This document shows, one piece after another, positions 43,801 to 51,262 of a stretch of 64,000 nucleotides of DNA. The notes below the pieces were generated by a model. The model searched no databases. It was not told the origin of the DNA and saw only the letters and a program-made list of their open reading frames with translations. Each line of letters starts with the position of its first letter. Positions within the stretch are counted from its first letter, which is position 1. A program made the position numbers and the translations under genes. The stretch comes from Cylicocyclus nassatus (lineage: Eukaryota > Nematoda > Chromadorea > Rhabditida > Strongylidae): NCBI GenBank assembly GCA_958299035.1, contig CATQJL010000305.1, positions 58,606,486-58,670,485 of the forward strand, in the 5' to 3' direction.

Positions 43801-44093
43801 GTAATGGCAACGCGAGCAGATCTTACTACGGCAGATCAAATGGCACGTGTATCCAAACTGTACAGCATCATACCTCATATAATGGTTTGTTTTTTCTTTC
43901 GTTTCTTATTCACAAGACTGCATACATTCTAGTGACATGATTGAGCTTGTACTAGTGGAAATTATTCCTAATGGTTCCGACATTACAGCACGCTTCTGAA
44001 AGCGACAACACTTACTGTGCCAGAATGGTTATGATGAATGTGGGCAACATGAACGGATCATTGTCCTATGATCTTCACGTACGCAAATTCTAA
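19809..44093 (+). CDS. Nuclear hormone receptor, copy B (complete, 12 exons, 424 aa)
   Basis: Supplementary-type nuclear hormone receptor; acts in the nucleus as a sequence-specific, probably ligand-responsive transcription factor. Exons: 19809-19897, 19978-20063, 20140-20205, 20314-20376, 21088-21179, 27312-27415, 27468-27573, 27635-27775, 40438-40574, 40626-40750, 43724-43884, 43989-44093. They total 1275 bp and every phase joins. The zinc-finger domain (residues about 12-78) has finger 1 CQVC...CGSC and finger 2 C-x5-C-x9-C-x2-C ending CKACRFAKCL. The hinge has ALGPKFDRL. The ligand-binding domain runs from DYAKTLVYIE through FADFVASCPELQLLNSKDK to SLSYDLHVRKF. The start ATG is shared with copy C (MEV...). 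Oddities: HYRA replaces the usual HYG; FFVR replaces FFRR; intron 3 starts GC; three introns are 6.1, 12.7 and 3.0 kb and full of repeats. Ligand and targets cannot be read from sequence. Confidence 0.92.
20446..20832. repeat. GC-rich 387 bp palindrome centred on TGACGTCA motifs
   Basis: The arms run from TACTCAGACAGTCGA to its complement TCGACTGTCTGAGTA (with one inserted base cluster). They share CTCCGGAGC, GCCATTTCACGCATTTT, TCTCCCAAAAG, CACCTCCGGAGCAGAGATTT and GGGGTCCCATTC. The centre contains GTGACGTCAC twice, each with the CRE-type octamer TGACGTCA. Its GC content is much higher than its surroundings. It lies in intron 4 of NHR copy B. All open frames across it are mirror artefacts. 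Confidence 0.88.
21323..21482 (+). other. Cys-rich open segment inside NHR B intron 5
   Basis: After an acceptor-like TTTTAACAG, a frame of about 52 codons runs to TAG at 21480-21482 and contains GMRVCRNCARRTKNN with further Cys residues before and after. The spacing C-x2-C preceded by G-M-R loosely recalls the second half of a receptor zinc finger, but FF is absent and no donor is needed to close it. It could be a relic exon or chance. I do not assign a function. Confidence 0.2.
23338..23586. mobile_element. TIR element, TAAGGCATACCTC termini
   Basis: The left GGCCTAAGGCATACCTCGC and right GAGGTATGCCTTAGGCC segments are inverted, with further pairing of CACGATTT/AATCG-type subterminal bases. 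A related fragment (AAGGCATGCCTCACGCGATT, then TTTGCCAGATGT) lies at 60519-60610. No coding content. Confidence 0.6.
23940..24229. mobile_element. MITE, CTCAGATAATCGCC...GGCAGGCGGGC termini (copy 1)
   Basis: The left end CTCAGACAATCGCTGGGGCA and the right end TGCCCCCGGCGATTATCTGA are inverted repeats of about 27 bp enclosing roughly 235 bp. The same termini bound the neighbouring copy at 24273-24832. Confidence 0.7.
24273..24832. mobile_element. MITE, same termini (copy 2)
   Basis: It starts TAGATAATCGCCGAGGGCAG and ends GCCTGCCATCGGCGATTATC. It lies 43 bp from copy 1. The interior differs in length (about 505 bp). The many open frames in both strands of this interval show no family motif and no splice-consistent structure. 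Confidence 0.65.
25250..25706. repeat. Foldback repeat with 190 bp arms
   Basis: The left arm (CTTCAAAGGCAGTCTGTCGG, CAGAATGAGACCCGTGGCAA, AGAAAGATCGAA-type core, CTCCTGTCCTCTCCGAACCC) is repeated inverted on the right with few mismatches. The spacer of roughly 70 bp contains GGTCCCGCAACGACTCTGCG. This is a young-looking foldback MITE in NHR B intron 5. Confidence 0.85.
26265..26514. mobile_element. piggyBac-like MITE with TTAA target duplications
   Basis: The element is bounded by TTAA on both sides. The termini CACGTTGACGA and TCGTCAACGTG are inverted repeats. TTAA targeting is the hallmark of piggyBac. A degenerate relative at 55180-55761 shares TGCCGCAATGCC, TATGACAA and TACTGCATAAAAGTTACC. 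Confidence 0.75.
27972..28185 (+). other. Exon-like 70-codon open segment in NHR B intron 8
   Basis: After an acceptor-like TTGTTAG, one frame runs to TAA at 28183-28185 with balanced, coding-like composition (SHLAAIGELQSLPMGGK, GFGLLESATPSLRQK). I do not recognise the family. It lies 200 bp after exon 8 of the receptor in the same strand. It could be a 3' exon used in an alternative receptor transcript or a captured gene fragment in a repeat. Confidence 0.3.
28676..29394. repeat. Foldback repeat with arms of about 240 bp
   Basis: GGTATTGGACTACCTAGCTG on the left is repeated inverted as CAGCTAGGTAGCCCAATACC on the right. Inside, TGCACTCA, CCTTGTTGGCACA/TGTGCCACAAGG, ATCCCACTTCA and TTATGCGGA/TCTGCGTAA pair. 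The spacer is about 230 bp. The short open frames on each arm mirror each other. Confidence 0.75.
29691..29865. repeat. 175 bp inverted repeat, GTAAGCGAATATTTTGTTCAG arms
   Basis: GTAAGCGAAT followed by TTTTGTTCAGCTTCGTTCAG is inverted at 29832-29865. Inner AGAATTAAC/TTAATTCT also pairs. It is a small MITE-like hairpin. Confidence 0.75.
31903..34133. mobile_element. 2.2 kb TIR element with TTCGAATA-rich ends and 9-11 bp target duplication
   Basis: The ends TATACTTGGGT and ACCCAAGTAT are inverted. AGTGCCTGA (or ATAGTGCCTGA) flanks both sides (31892-31902 and 34132-34142). A 9-11 bp duplication fits Mutator-like better than other DNA transposon groups, but TIRs this short are atypical. Both subterminal regions (31915-32240, 33945-34115) are made of repeated ATTCGAATA-type units. 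The middle holds TTTATCGATTTTT and GGGAGTTGGTAC repeats like those of the Helitron at 48399, plus a nested mariner-like element. No transposase seen. Confidence 0.6.
32720..33736. mobile_element. Mariner-like element, TTAGGTCGTCCCAAAAGTAT termini, nested
   Basis: The termini TTAGGTCGTCCCAAAAGTAT and ATACTTTTGGGACGACCTAA are perfect inverted repeats that extend through CGCTTTTTTTAACAAGCGCC. TA flanks both sides (32718-32719, 33737-33738). Inner segments (CCAAGGTCAAGTTC/GAACCTGACCTTGG, GAAGAAGTCCAAGT/ACTTGGACTTCTTC) also pair, giving arms of about 300 bp. A minus-strand open segment at 33143-33379 has no recognisable catalytic motif. Non-autonomous. Confidence 0.8.
34721..35008. mobile_element. 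hAT-like MITE, CAGTGGCGTAGC terminus
   Basis: CAGTGGCGTAGC at the left and GGATAAGCCACTG at the right are imperfect inverted repeats. Flanking 8-mers GGCCCAAC and AGCCCAAA are similar, fitting an 8 bp hAT duplication with two changes. C-runs occur inside (34745 and 34970-34982). Confidence 0.55.
35575..36060 (-). repeat. Dispersed repeat, second copy at 54315-54815
   Basis: In the minus orientation this matches 54315-54815: CTGGAGACGGACTAA, then GTGCGCGCTGTAAA-type bases, TTTGACTAAATGGCGCT and AAAAACGATATC. A translated frame is partly conserved (LTKWR, GP, KTISLLL), which may reflect an old coding element. I recognise no family. Confidence 0.55.
36446..37150. repeat. 705 bp foldback repeat
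   Basis: Left phrases GGGCCGCATGCACTAACATG, GTATTCCTACTATCCTTCAC, CATTTTCCA-type and CTAAGCATGTTGCTGATAAG recur inverted on the right with CATGCGGCC at the end. Arms are about 300 bp. Related sequence lies at 59395-59650 (TTGAACAGGAGCGCGAAG, TTTTTGTATGATCCG). Confidence 0.75.
38143..39506. mobile_element. Mariner-like element, TAGGTTGATGCAAAAATAAT termini
   Basis: The left CTAGGTTGATGCAAAAATAA and right TTATTTTGCATCAACCTAA ends are inverted, with TA on both outer sides (38141-38142, 39507-39508). It is 1364 bp with no transposase frame. Its interior is mostly the separate GGCCCGTAGT element 38404-39255, so it is a nest. Confidence 0.8.
38404..39255. mobile_element. GGCCCGTAGT-terminus element nested in the mariner-like element
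   Basis: GGCCCGTAGTAAACC at the left and TTCACTACGGGCC at the right are inverted. Subterminal CATCTCTCTTGAGGCG/GCCTCAGGGGAGATCATC also pairs. The interior GAAATTGTGCAGTTTTG and TGTAAGTTACTCGGGAG recur in 57571-58880. Family not identified; the G/C-rich ends recall PIF/Harbinger, but no TWA duplication is clear. Confidence 0.6.
39917..40040. repeat. Partial copy of the GATCGGCATGCAATG MITE family
   Basis: It contains TCACGCGGTCGTCGCGATTC, TGCATGCCGATCTTCTTGCA and TTCGGTTGTGATAGTTTTCC as in 15113-15354. It has only one recognisable end. Confidence 0.65.
40791..41639. mobile_element. TIR element, AGGGTGGTCGGTAAAAAATG termini
   Basis: AGGGTGGTCGGTAAAAAATG and CATTTTTTACCGATCACCCT are inverted repeats extending into GGGGCA. 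The 849 bp element lies 40 bp inside intron 10 of NHR copy B and explains much of that intron. The short open frames inside lack motifs. Confidence 0.8.
41640..43723. other. Remainder of NHR B intron 10
   Basis: Open segments at 41656-41935 and 41775-42128 overlap in two frames, and one at 42662-42967 is alone. None shows a known motif or joins the receptor exons by phase. Between 42970 and 43600 I see nothing. Confidence 0.45.
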
Positions 44094-44818
44094 TTTGATG
44101 TTGACATCCCCAGTGATTAAGAAATCTATTCGTAATACATTTTTGCATGTACTACACAAACTCTCTTCTCTTCACACTGCTTTCAAAAGCTTTACGTTGT
44201 CATAAATCGCATCATATACGAATCTTAGTATCCTCACATACAGTTGTTGTATCTTCAGAACTGTTGCATCACAAGATACGCGTTATAAAAACTGCTTTGC
44301 AAATAAAATCTAAAATGGCGTCTTATGACAAGTTAAGATTTAGGCTCATAAATCAACTTTTATCCTATTTTTATGTGTTCAACCCCCGCAACCGGTTTGC
44401 TCTAAGCGAGAGCAGACCCTGAGGGCATAATGCGCGTAGGCTGCAAAGTCGTCGTTCTTTCCCACTATTCCAGCAATCAAGTCTCGAACACGCTCATATT
44501 TTTGCGCGTTGCCCTTCCAACGATCACGGTTTGGCTTGTATACGTGAAATACGGTTAAAAGTTATACCTTTTCTTTCTCTTGCTTTTGTTTAGAGAGAGA
44601 AGGATGAAAACGTTGATACACTCGATACAAACGTGAGGGCAATCTTTTCACAATCTCATGTTCTTTCACTTCGCTCCCTTCTCGTTTAGCGTAAGCTAGA
44701 AGCTGATTTGGAAGGTCGACCGCTACGTATACATCCCATGGAGAAGAATTCTGCAGGTCGAAAAGATTTTTTATAAACAACAAATTCTAAAAATAAGTTG
44801 AACTGTATAGGTTGAAGC
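44094..44818. other. 3' flank of NHR copy B
   Basis: Non-coding. AATAAA-type hexamers (for example near 44302, CAAATAAAATC) could serve polyadenylation. No gene seen. Confidence 0.4.
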
Positions 44819-45264
44819 TTAAAGGCAGTGCCCCGGCAGATTTTGCACCTCCACCTTTTTGCATGTTTTAGGCCTTTTCGCCACGTAGAATCCGAATTTG
44901 AGCTTTGAACGGGCTGAAAAGGCCGATTTTGGGGCGTTTTCCTAATTCCAGAAAAGCAGCTTGGACGAGATTTTTGATGGAAAGTTGGGGGAGGTCCTCA
45001 GACGAAGATCCTGCCGCCTGTAATTCTTGCTTTGGTTAGCATGCATCATAGGGGAGAGCGCTCGTGGGGTCCCGCGCCGAACAGGCGGGGAAGGCCGTCC
45101 AGGCGCGCGCCAGTTGGGGTTACGCGCGTCGGTTCAAGGGCCATTTTCTCGGCCCAGGGGGAACATCACCCAGCCGGAGTGCGCCTGGAGGTCGATGGGG
45201 TGACCAGGAACCCCACCACATGTATATCCCCCAGGACCCGAATTTGCCGGGACACTGCCTCTAA
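44819..45264. mobile_element. TIR element, TTAAAGGCAGTGCCCCGGCA termini
   Basis: TTAAAGGCAGTGCCCCGGCA at the left pairs with TGCCGGGACACTGCCTCTAA at the right. It directly abuts the next element, whose end is also a (T)TAAGGGCAGTGTCC sequence. No transposase. Confidence 0.75.
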
Positions 45265-46373
45265 GGGCAGTGTCCAAGCAAAAAGTCGAAAATGAGATTC
45301 TGTGCTTATCCATATACATCCGTCATGCTGAATCCGACAAACCACAATAGAGAGCGCGAAAACGCCAAAAAAGGCACTAACGCAGGAAGGAAAACGCAGG
45401 TGGGCGGGGCCACTCACACTGTGACGTCAGGGTTCCTTCGGGTTGAGCCAGACTTCGCGGGGAAGCGGCGTACGCGGCGTACGCAGCGTACGCTCGGTAT
45501 ATTTCATCATAGGAGCATACGCGGCGTACGCTGCGTACGTCGCGTACGCCGCGGTCTGGCCCAACCCTTCATACTATGCCGCGTACGCCGCGTACGCCAC
45601 CTACGCCGCGTACGCAGCGTACGCCGCGTACGCCGCTGCATCGCAATGGAAATATGCTCACGGCAGCAAAGCTCCACTTTTTTTGATGTATCTCTATATT
45701 TGCTGCACATTCGTGTCCCTCAATAGTGTTCCTTCACATTATGCATTTGTTCTTCTCTTTTGCTTTGTTTATCCTGTCTATTTTTTGACTATATCAATGA
45801 TTGATGGAATGACTTAGGTTGTTGTGCTTCCTCTACTTTTGAGTTTCACATTTTGTATCGTAACTGACTTCACATTGCGTCATCTGGTTATACATTGGTA
45901 GTATATGGTTGTATCTGGTTGTATATTTGCGGTATGTTGTATCTGGTTGTATATTTGCGCTGTTAACATCTCTTTACAAACACATCAATGGATGAAAAGG
46001 ATTTCCCTTCTTCATATTCCCATATTTCCATTGCGCTGCAGCGTCGTACGCGGCGTGCGCGGCGTAGTATGAAGGAACCCTCATTCTCCCAGGCTTTAGG
46101 AGCGATCTTCTCGGTTCCGACTATGTCATGCGTTTCGCAGTTGGCTGGTGGTGATGTTAGGGCAACTAGCAGAAACGAGAAGATCCCCCCTGAAGCTGGG
46201 AGAAGTGACGCCACCATGTGAACAGCCCCGCCCACTTGCAATATTCCTCCTCCGTTGAAGCCTTTTCGCCGTTTTTGCGCTCTCCAGCGTTGATTTTCGG
46301 ATTCAGCATAGCGAATAGGCCCAGGTAAGCACAAAATCTCAAAATCGACTTTTTGCTTGGACACTGCCTTTAA
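45261..46373. mobile_element. 1.1 kb TIR element, AAGGGCAGTGTCCAAGCAAA termini
   Basis: GGGCAGTGTCCAAGCAAAAA and its complement TTTTTGCTTGGACACTGCC bound the element. GAGATTCTGTGCTTA/TAAGCACAAAATCTC pairs further in. Both subterminal zones carry GAGAGCGCGAAAACG-type and GGGCGGGGC phrases, as in 8384-8826. Inside lies the GTACGC repeat array. The 186-codon minus-strand frame (45963-46523) runs across one end and is an artefact of the arms. Confidence 0.8.
45465..45640. repeat. GCGTACGCC minisatellite
   Basis: Three clusters of the self-complementary unit GGCGTACGC (45467-45500, 45517-45553, 45577-45640) are separated by unique bases. A single further unit lies near 46045. In one frame it reads as Ala-Tyr repeats (AYAAYAAY). 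I treat this as a consequence of the repeat, not as a protein. Confidence 0.85.
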
Positions 46374-47153
46374 CACCACGAATACAGAAATGGAATTGGG
46401 AAAACAAACTCCAGGAACCATAAGCGTGGATGGAGAAGAGCCAAAAGAAATGATGATCCATTTTAAAACACCCTTGGTGCATTTAAATCTACACTGAGAC
46501 GGACCTAAGTTGGGCTTACGCACCTAAATTCAGCAATCAATAAGCTATCGCTTTAGCTATCATGCTATTTCCAAGCTTCTTAATGAAGTTAATCGGAACC
46601 TCAAGGAGTTTTTCTTTTCGAACTAATTTTTCATTCTCATTTCCGTTTGAATAACTGAACTGGCAGTAAATGCAAAACTGTTGTAAAGTGACGTCATCAA
46701 ATCAACAATTTACTCCTTAATTTTGGAAAATTCAGTTTGAATGGTTCAAAGCTTTTATAATTTTCTGTGCAAATGCTTGTAACTTTGTTAAGTGAATCGT
46801 AAAGAAAATTCGGAGGACAAGTTGCTGCAATCCTTCTCCTTCTCTCCATATTTCTTCATCACGATTCAAGCGGAGTAGATGGCGTCGGTTTTCTTTAGTC
46901 ATTTCACAGACCCAAACTGACTTGTTATAAACTTTATGGTTTTGAAGTTGCATATTGATCATTAATCTAAGTTCTTAGAGTGTTTTCGCTAGGATTCAAT
47001 TTGGAATATCTACTTTGTTTTTCCTATAGGAACATTGTGCTGGTATCTCAGCCAGAAGGTATATTCTCACTTCTTGTGATTGATATGATATGATACATTC
47101 TATAAAGGGGGCTCGATAGCTATGAGGCTCCGGACTGTCCACATCCTTTCCAG
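46374..47153. other. Non-coding spacer
   Basis: I see no gene, splice-consistent exon or clear repeat boundary in this stretch. Confidence 0.4.
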
Positions 47154-48193
47154 TGGCCGTATTCATCAACGAACTCTAAGAATAAACCTTTTCCTCAAGG
47201 GTAGGTTAGGCTTTACCCTCAGGGTTCATTGGCCGTATTCATCAACGAATCGTTGAGTGGAGGGTAGGATTTACTCCGGAAAGCGATTAACCCGTATCGA
47301 TCAATGATTGAAAGTAAATCTAACTTTTGAGGGTTAATCTTACCCTCGTGGTAAGCCTTACCCCAGAGAACGATTAACCCGTATTTGTGGCTCATCAGGG
47401 TAAAAAAAACCTAGCACTCAAGATTAGATTCACTCTGAACTCACTTTTACAAACATCAAAAGTGATTCTCTACGCACTACTCGGTCCTAGCATACTGTTT
47501 TGACAATAAACATATATTTATTATCACTACTATCTCAAACTTCCAATGGTCTCTTATTGTGTTTTCGTTTGATGTTGTCATCCGATATCAAAGGCCGAGT
47601 TGCTATAGTGAAGATTTGGTTTTGAATAAAGTACATGTCCAACTAAGGACCGAACATCAAGCTCAACTCAGATAGCATTCATTATTCAACAAAGCTCGAC
47701 TGAGGCTCCTCCAATCAAATTTTAGTCCACTATTAACGATCTTTGCACGATCTAATGTCGTGATTCAACCAAATACGCTTTGATTTCGAACAATAAATTA
47801 AAAAATTTTACCCTAATTTTTATAATATGATCAGATGAGACAAAAAAGACTTGACAAACTTAAGTATTAATTAGAAATATATATGTTTTCAAATAGAATC
47901 TTAGGGCTCTTAGGGCTAGGTGATGCATCGAGAGATCACTTTATGTTTGCATGATGTGTCAGGATAAAGCTAACCTTGCTCTATGCTAGCGTTAAATTTA
48001 CCCTGATGAATCATGTTCATAAATACGAGTTAAGCGCTTTCCGGGGTAAGGTTAACCCTCAAAGGTAGATTTAACCCTCGGAGTTAAGCCTGCCCTGTGC
48101 TTCGTAAATAGCTAGCTTTAGGTTAGCTTGTCGTGGTTAGACTTACTCTCCAGGGCAAGTTTAACCCCAAGAGTTCGTTGATGATTCCGGCCA
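47154..48193. mobile_element. 1 kb TIR element, TGGCCGTATTCATCAACGAA termini
   Basis: TGGCCGTATTCATCAACGAA followed by CTCT pairs with AGAGTTCGTTGATGATTCCG followed by GCCA. CAG lies immediately outside both ends, a possible 3 bp duplication. Subterminal zones are packed with short repeats of TTAACCCTCA, AACCCGTAT and CTTACCCTC in both orientations. A second inward GGCCGTATTCATCAACGAA lies at 47232. No transposase. Confidence 0.75.
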
Positions 48194-48398
48194 CAGAGCC
48201 CAGTTTTATGTCGTCCGGATTAGTTCCTTTCCCGCTCTTTGTCTTTGTTATAACTACCCTCCTCTTCCGTGACTGTTAGTACTGATCGTTTTACATCAAT
48301 TCCCGCTGAACGTCTCTACGAACCAGGCTGCTATTTATAGCCTACTTATTTACATAAACAGATCATAATGGAAAACATCAGATTATTCTATCAACTCA

Positions 48399-49207
48399 CT
48401 AGCTGGCTTACCCGGCTCCGCCGTATCCGGACCAAACTTGGCACACATACACTTCGGGCCCCGGCGGGTGTCACAGTCCACTTTTCGTTATCGATCGATG
48501 TCGATTTTACCGATTTTTATCGACTTTTTTGCAGAGTTCACCTACAGGGCTAGGAGTTGGCACAGGGGGGAAGTGAGCATGGGGATTCCGAATACAATAT
48601 TAGTTTTCAGAATTATCGATTACTTTTATTGATTTTATCGATTTTTTGTAAATTTTGACATGCGAGGCTGGGATTTTGCACAGGGGGTAATCGAGCATGC
48701 TGATTACGAACACAATATTAGTTTTCAGGATCGTCCATTACTTTTATCGATTTTATCGATTTTTGAAAATTTGAGCTAGGGGGCTGGGAGTTTGCACAGG
48801 GGGGTAATCGAGCATGCAGATTACGAATACAATATTAGTTTTCAAGATCGTCCATTACTTTTATCGATTTTATCGATTTTTTGAAAATTTGAGCTAGGGG
48901 CTGGAATTTGGCACAGGGGTGTAATCGAGCATGCTGATCACCCCCCTTGGGGATGATCAGCATGCTCGATTACCCCCCTGTGCCAACTCCCAGCCCCGTA
49001 GCTCAAATTTCGCAAAAAATCGATAAAGTTGATATCGATCGATAACGAAAAGTAGCCTATGACACGCTCCCTGCCCCGAAGTATATGTGTGCCAAGTTTG
49101 GTCCAAATCGGTTCAGAGATAAAAATTTCTATTCCGCACATACGTACAGACAGACAGACGGACAGACATACAGACAGACAGACAGACATTCAGCTTTATA
49201 TATAAGA
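48399..49207 (-). mobile_element. Non-autonomous Helitron, 809 bp
   Basis: On the minus strand it starts TCTTATATATAAAGC and ends CCAGCTAG. It lies between A and T of the interrupted LTR, with no target duplication. A stem CGGC/GCCG with a 3 nt loop (48413-48423) ends exactly 10 nt before the CTAG terminus. These are the classical Helitron end features. The interior has three to four units of about 120 bp (TTTATCGATTTTATCGATTT, GGGAGTTTGCACAGGGG, TCGAGCATGC) and an inverted copy. The 5' end carries a GTCT microsatellite. No Rep/helicase. Confidence 0.9.
49141..49193. repeat. CAGA/GACA microsatellite in the Helitron 5' end
   Basis: About 12 units of CAGA with single-base interruptions (GACGGACAGACATAC). 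The repetitive peptide frame here is an artefact. Confidence 0.85.
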
Positions 49208-49479
49208 TTTCTACTTAGCAGCCTTCACTAATACAGTCACAACACCTCCCCCAGTAGGGTAGTTACAAATCAGACTAGCCTACTACACTGGTAAAAGTAC
49301 AATATACATCAATCAGATCACATGGGCTGCATCGCAGTCTTCTGATTGTGATTCATTCTCTGTGACCATAGGCTGCATAGATGATTGATGGCTCGTCTTC
49401 GACAGAGGTGAATTCAGTGCTTGTGGTAAGTGTGAAGGAGTCTCTTCGTTTACATAATTTTCTTTGTGCTTTCATTTCT

Positions 49480-50600
49480 TCGTAGGCCTTCATTTTCTGT
49501 TAGGACATCTAACAGTATCATCAAAGTCTTCGATTGTACTGGATCTTCTTCTTCTTTGCCTCGATGGCGCAGCTGATTAGCATGCTTCTTGTGTAACTCT
49601 TCGCCAATTCTCTCTTCGTAGTTAACGCGTCCAATACGTTTTACTACGATGCCTTTGATCCAACGAAAATAAGGTGGCTTTCACTGCTTCGCGTAGACCA
49701 AATCGCCACAAATTCTTTCGGATGTACTCCATGTTTTCGATCAAATTGATCTTTCATGTGTTCGCATCTGTTTCTTCTAGCGAGCGGTTCCTCTTTTGTT
49801 TCTGATTGTGGTACTCATTGGCTGAGCCTCGTGCGTAAATTCCTTCCAAGAAATAACTGGTGTCTTGTCGTTCAAAGTTGCACTTGGTGTTGTCCTGTAG
49901 GCTTGTAACAAGATATTCAGAGTTTCTTCCATCGGCCTCTCCTCCCCCTCTAGCTTCTTGATTCCGCGTTTTAGGATATCAACAAAGCGTTCTGCTTTTC
50001 CGTTCGACTGGGGATGATAAGGAGCAGTCTTCATGTGCAAAATTCCTTCTTCGTCACACATGCTTTTGAACAACTCTGATGTAAACTGAGTTCCATTGTC
50101 AGTCACGATAGTTTGCGGTAGTCCATATCTAGCAAACATTCTTTACAAACCTTCACAGTCCTTGTCGCAGTGGTATTGTACATCTCGACCATTTCGGGCC
50201 ATTTACTATAAGCATCAACTATGACCATGTAGTTGAGTCCTCGTATGGGCCCTGCGAAGTCTATGTGAATCCGTTGCCACGCCGAGGTTGGGGTTGGCCA
50301 TGCCTCCAGTGGGACCTTAAAGGATTCTTGGTCGCTTCTTGGCATTTAGTGCATCCCCGCACTATATCTTCGCAATCCTTATCAATGTTCGGAGAGTATA
50401 CATGACTTCGCGCCAATTTCTTCATCCCATCGATTCCTGGATGTCCAACGTGTAATTCCTTCAGAACTTTCGACCGAAGCTTGCTAGGAATAACAACTCT
50501 TTCTGACAGCATTAGGCACTGTCCTACAATAGAAAGTGCCTTTCGTCGACTGTGAAAAATTGTTAACTCTCCTTCAGCCTTTGGCCATTTTCCACTCTTC
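49480..50600 (-). pseudogene. Integrase region of the LTR element (broken)
   Basis: The zinc-binding part HVGHPGIDGMKKL...CTKCQE lies near 50340-50470. After a frameshift, HIDFAGPI and VDAYSKWPE give the first catalytic Asp. After another shift, VTDNGTQFTS gives the second Asp, and PYHPQSNGKAERF (near 50010-50050) contains the Glu. A C-terminal stretch continues to about 49480 in another frame. All three D,D,E residues can be seen, but the frame is broken at least twice. Confidence 0.88.
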
Positions 50601-50639
50601 ACGCAAGTCATCACTCTCTTCAATATCGGATCGTCCTTC

Positions 50640-51260
50640 GTATATGTTTCTATGTCAGAACTCTTTGAAGGCAATCTCCTTACACAGTTTTTCAACGTTT
50701 CGGTCACGTCGTTCTCGACAGCGGCTACTACAACGTCTTCTTTTGCATTCTGATTCTTCTTCATCAATCGAAAGTCCATCTGCTTGCCCAAACTGAGTGG
50801 TTTTGACGTATTCTATGTCAAAATCGTATCCCAGAAGAATCGTGGCCCATCTCATAAGTCGATTAGCGGAGTAAACCGGAACTCCTTTCTTTTTACCAAA
50901 GATGGCTAACAAGGGCTTGTGATCCGTTAAGAGTAGAAATTTTCTGCCAAAGATGTATTTATGGAATTTCTTCACTGCGAAGACAATTCCTAATGCTTAT
51001 TTCTCGATCTGTGAGTAATTCTTCTGTGCGCTTGTGAGAGATCGTGAAGCATGCTCAATCGGTTTCTCTGACCCATCAGAATATCTGTGCGAAATTACGC
51101 ATCCGATTCCATAGTCGCTTGCATCTACTGCTACGACTATCTTTTGCTTTGGATTGTAGTGAGCAAAGTTCAGCTCACTTGTCAGTGCCTTCTTCAACTT
51201 CACGAAAGCTTCTTGCTGTTTGGATTTCCATTCCCACTTCGTGTCTTTTTTTAGTAACGC
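50640..51260 (-). pseudogene. RNase H region of the LTR element (nonsense codon)
   Basis: VAVDASDYGIGCVISH is the RNase H start with its catalytic Asp. It continues to NYSQIEK, then an in-frame TAA (50997-50999 on the plus strand), then ALGIVFAVKKFHKYI and LLTDHKPLLAIF. The usual glutamate after QIEK is the position lost. A frameshift also separates it from the RT near 51265. Confidence 0.88.
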
Positions 51261-51262
51261 AT

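Larger units (their letters stand above)
48311..49244 (-). repeat. 3' LTR, split by a Helitron
   Basis: Bases 48311-48398 plus 49208-49244 add up to 125 bp and match the other LTR except for one base (48393/48394 region, TCAACTCA against TCGACTCA). The polypurine tract lies immediately inside at about 49245-49256 on the plus strand. Confidence 0.9.

Noticed and set aside
45443..45817. Open frame of 124 codons with Ala-Tyr repeats
   Set aside because: It is the direct translation of the GCGTACGCC minisatellite inside a TIR element. The opposite strand is also open, and there is no start or splice context.
45963..46523. 186-codon minus-strand frame
   Set aside because: It runs through the terminal inverted repeat of the 45261-46373 element into unrelated flank. 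No motif, and composition follows the repeat arms.
48938..49189. Serine/valine/cysteine-repeat peptide
   Set aside because: Translation of the GTCT microsatellite at the Helitron 5' end.
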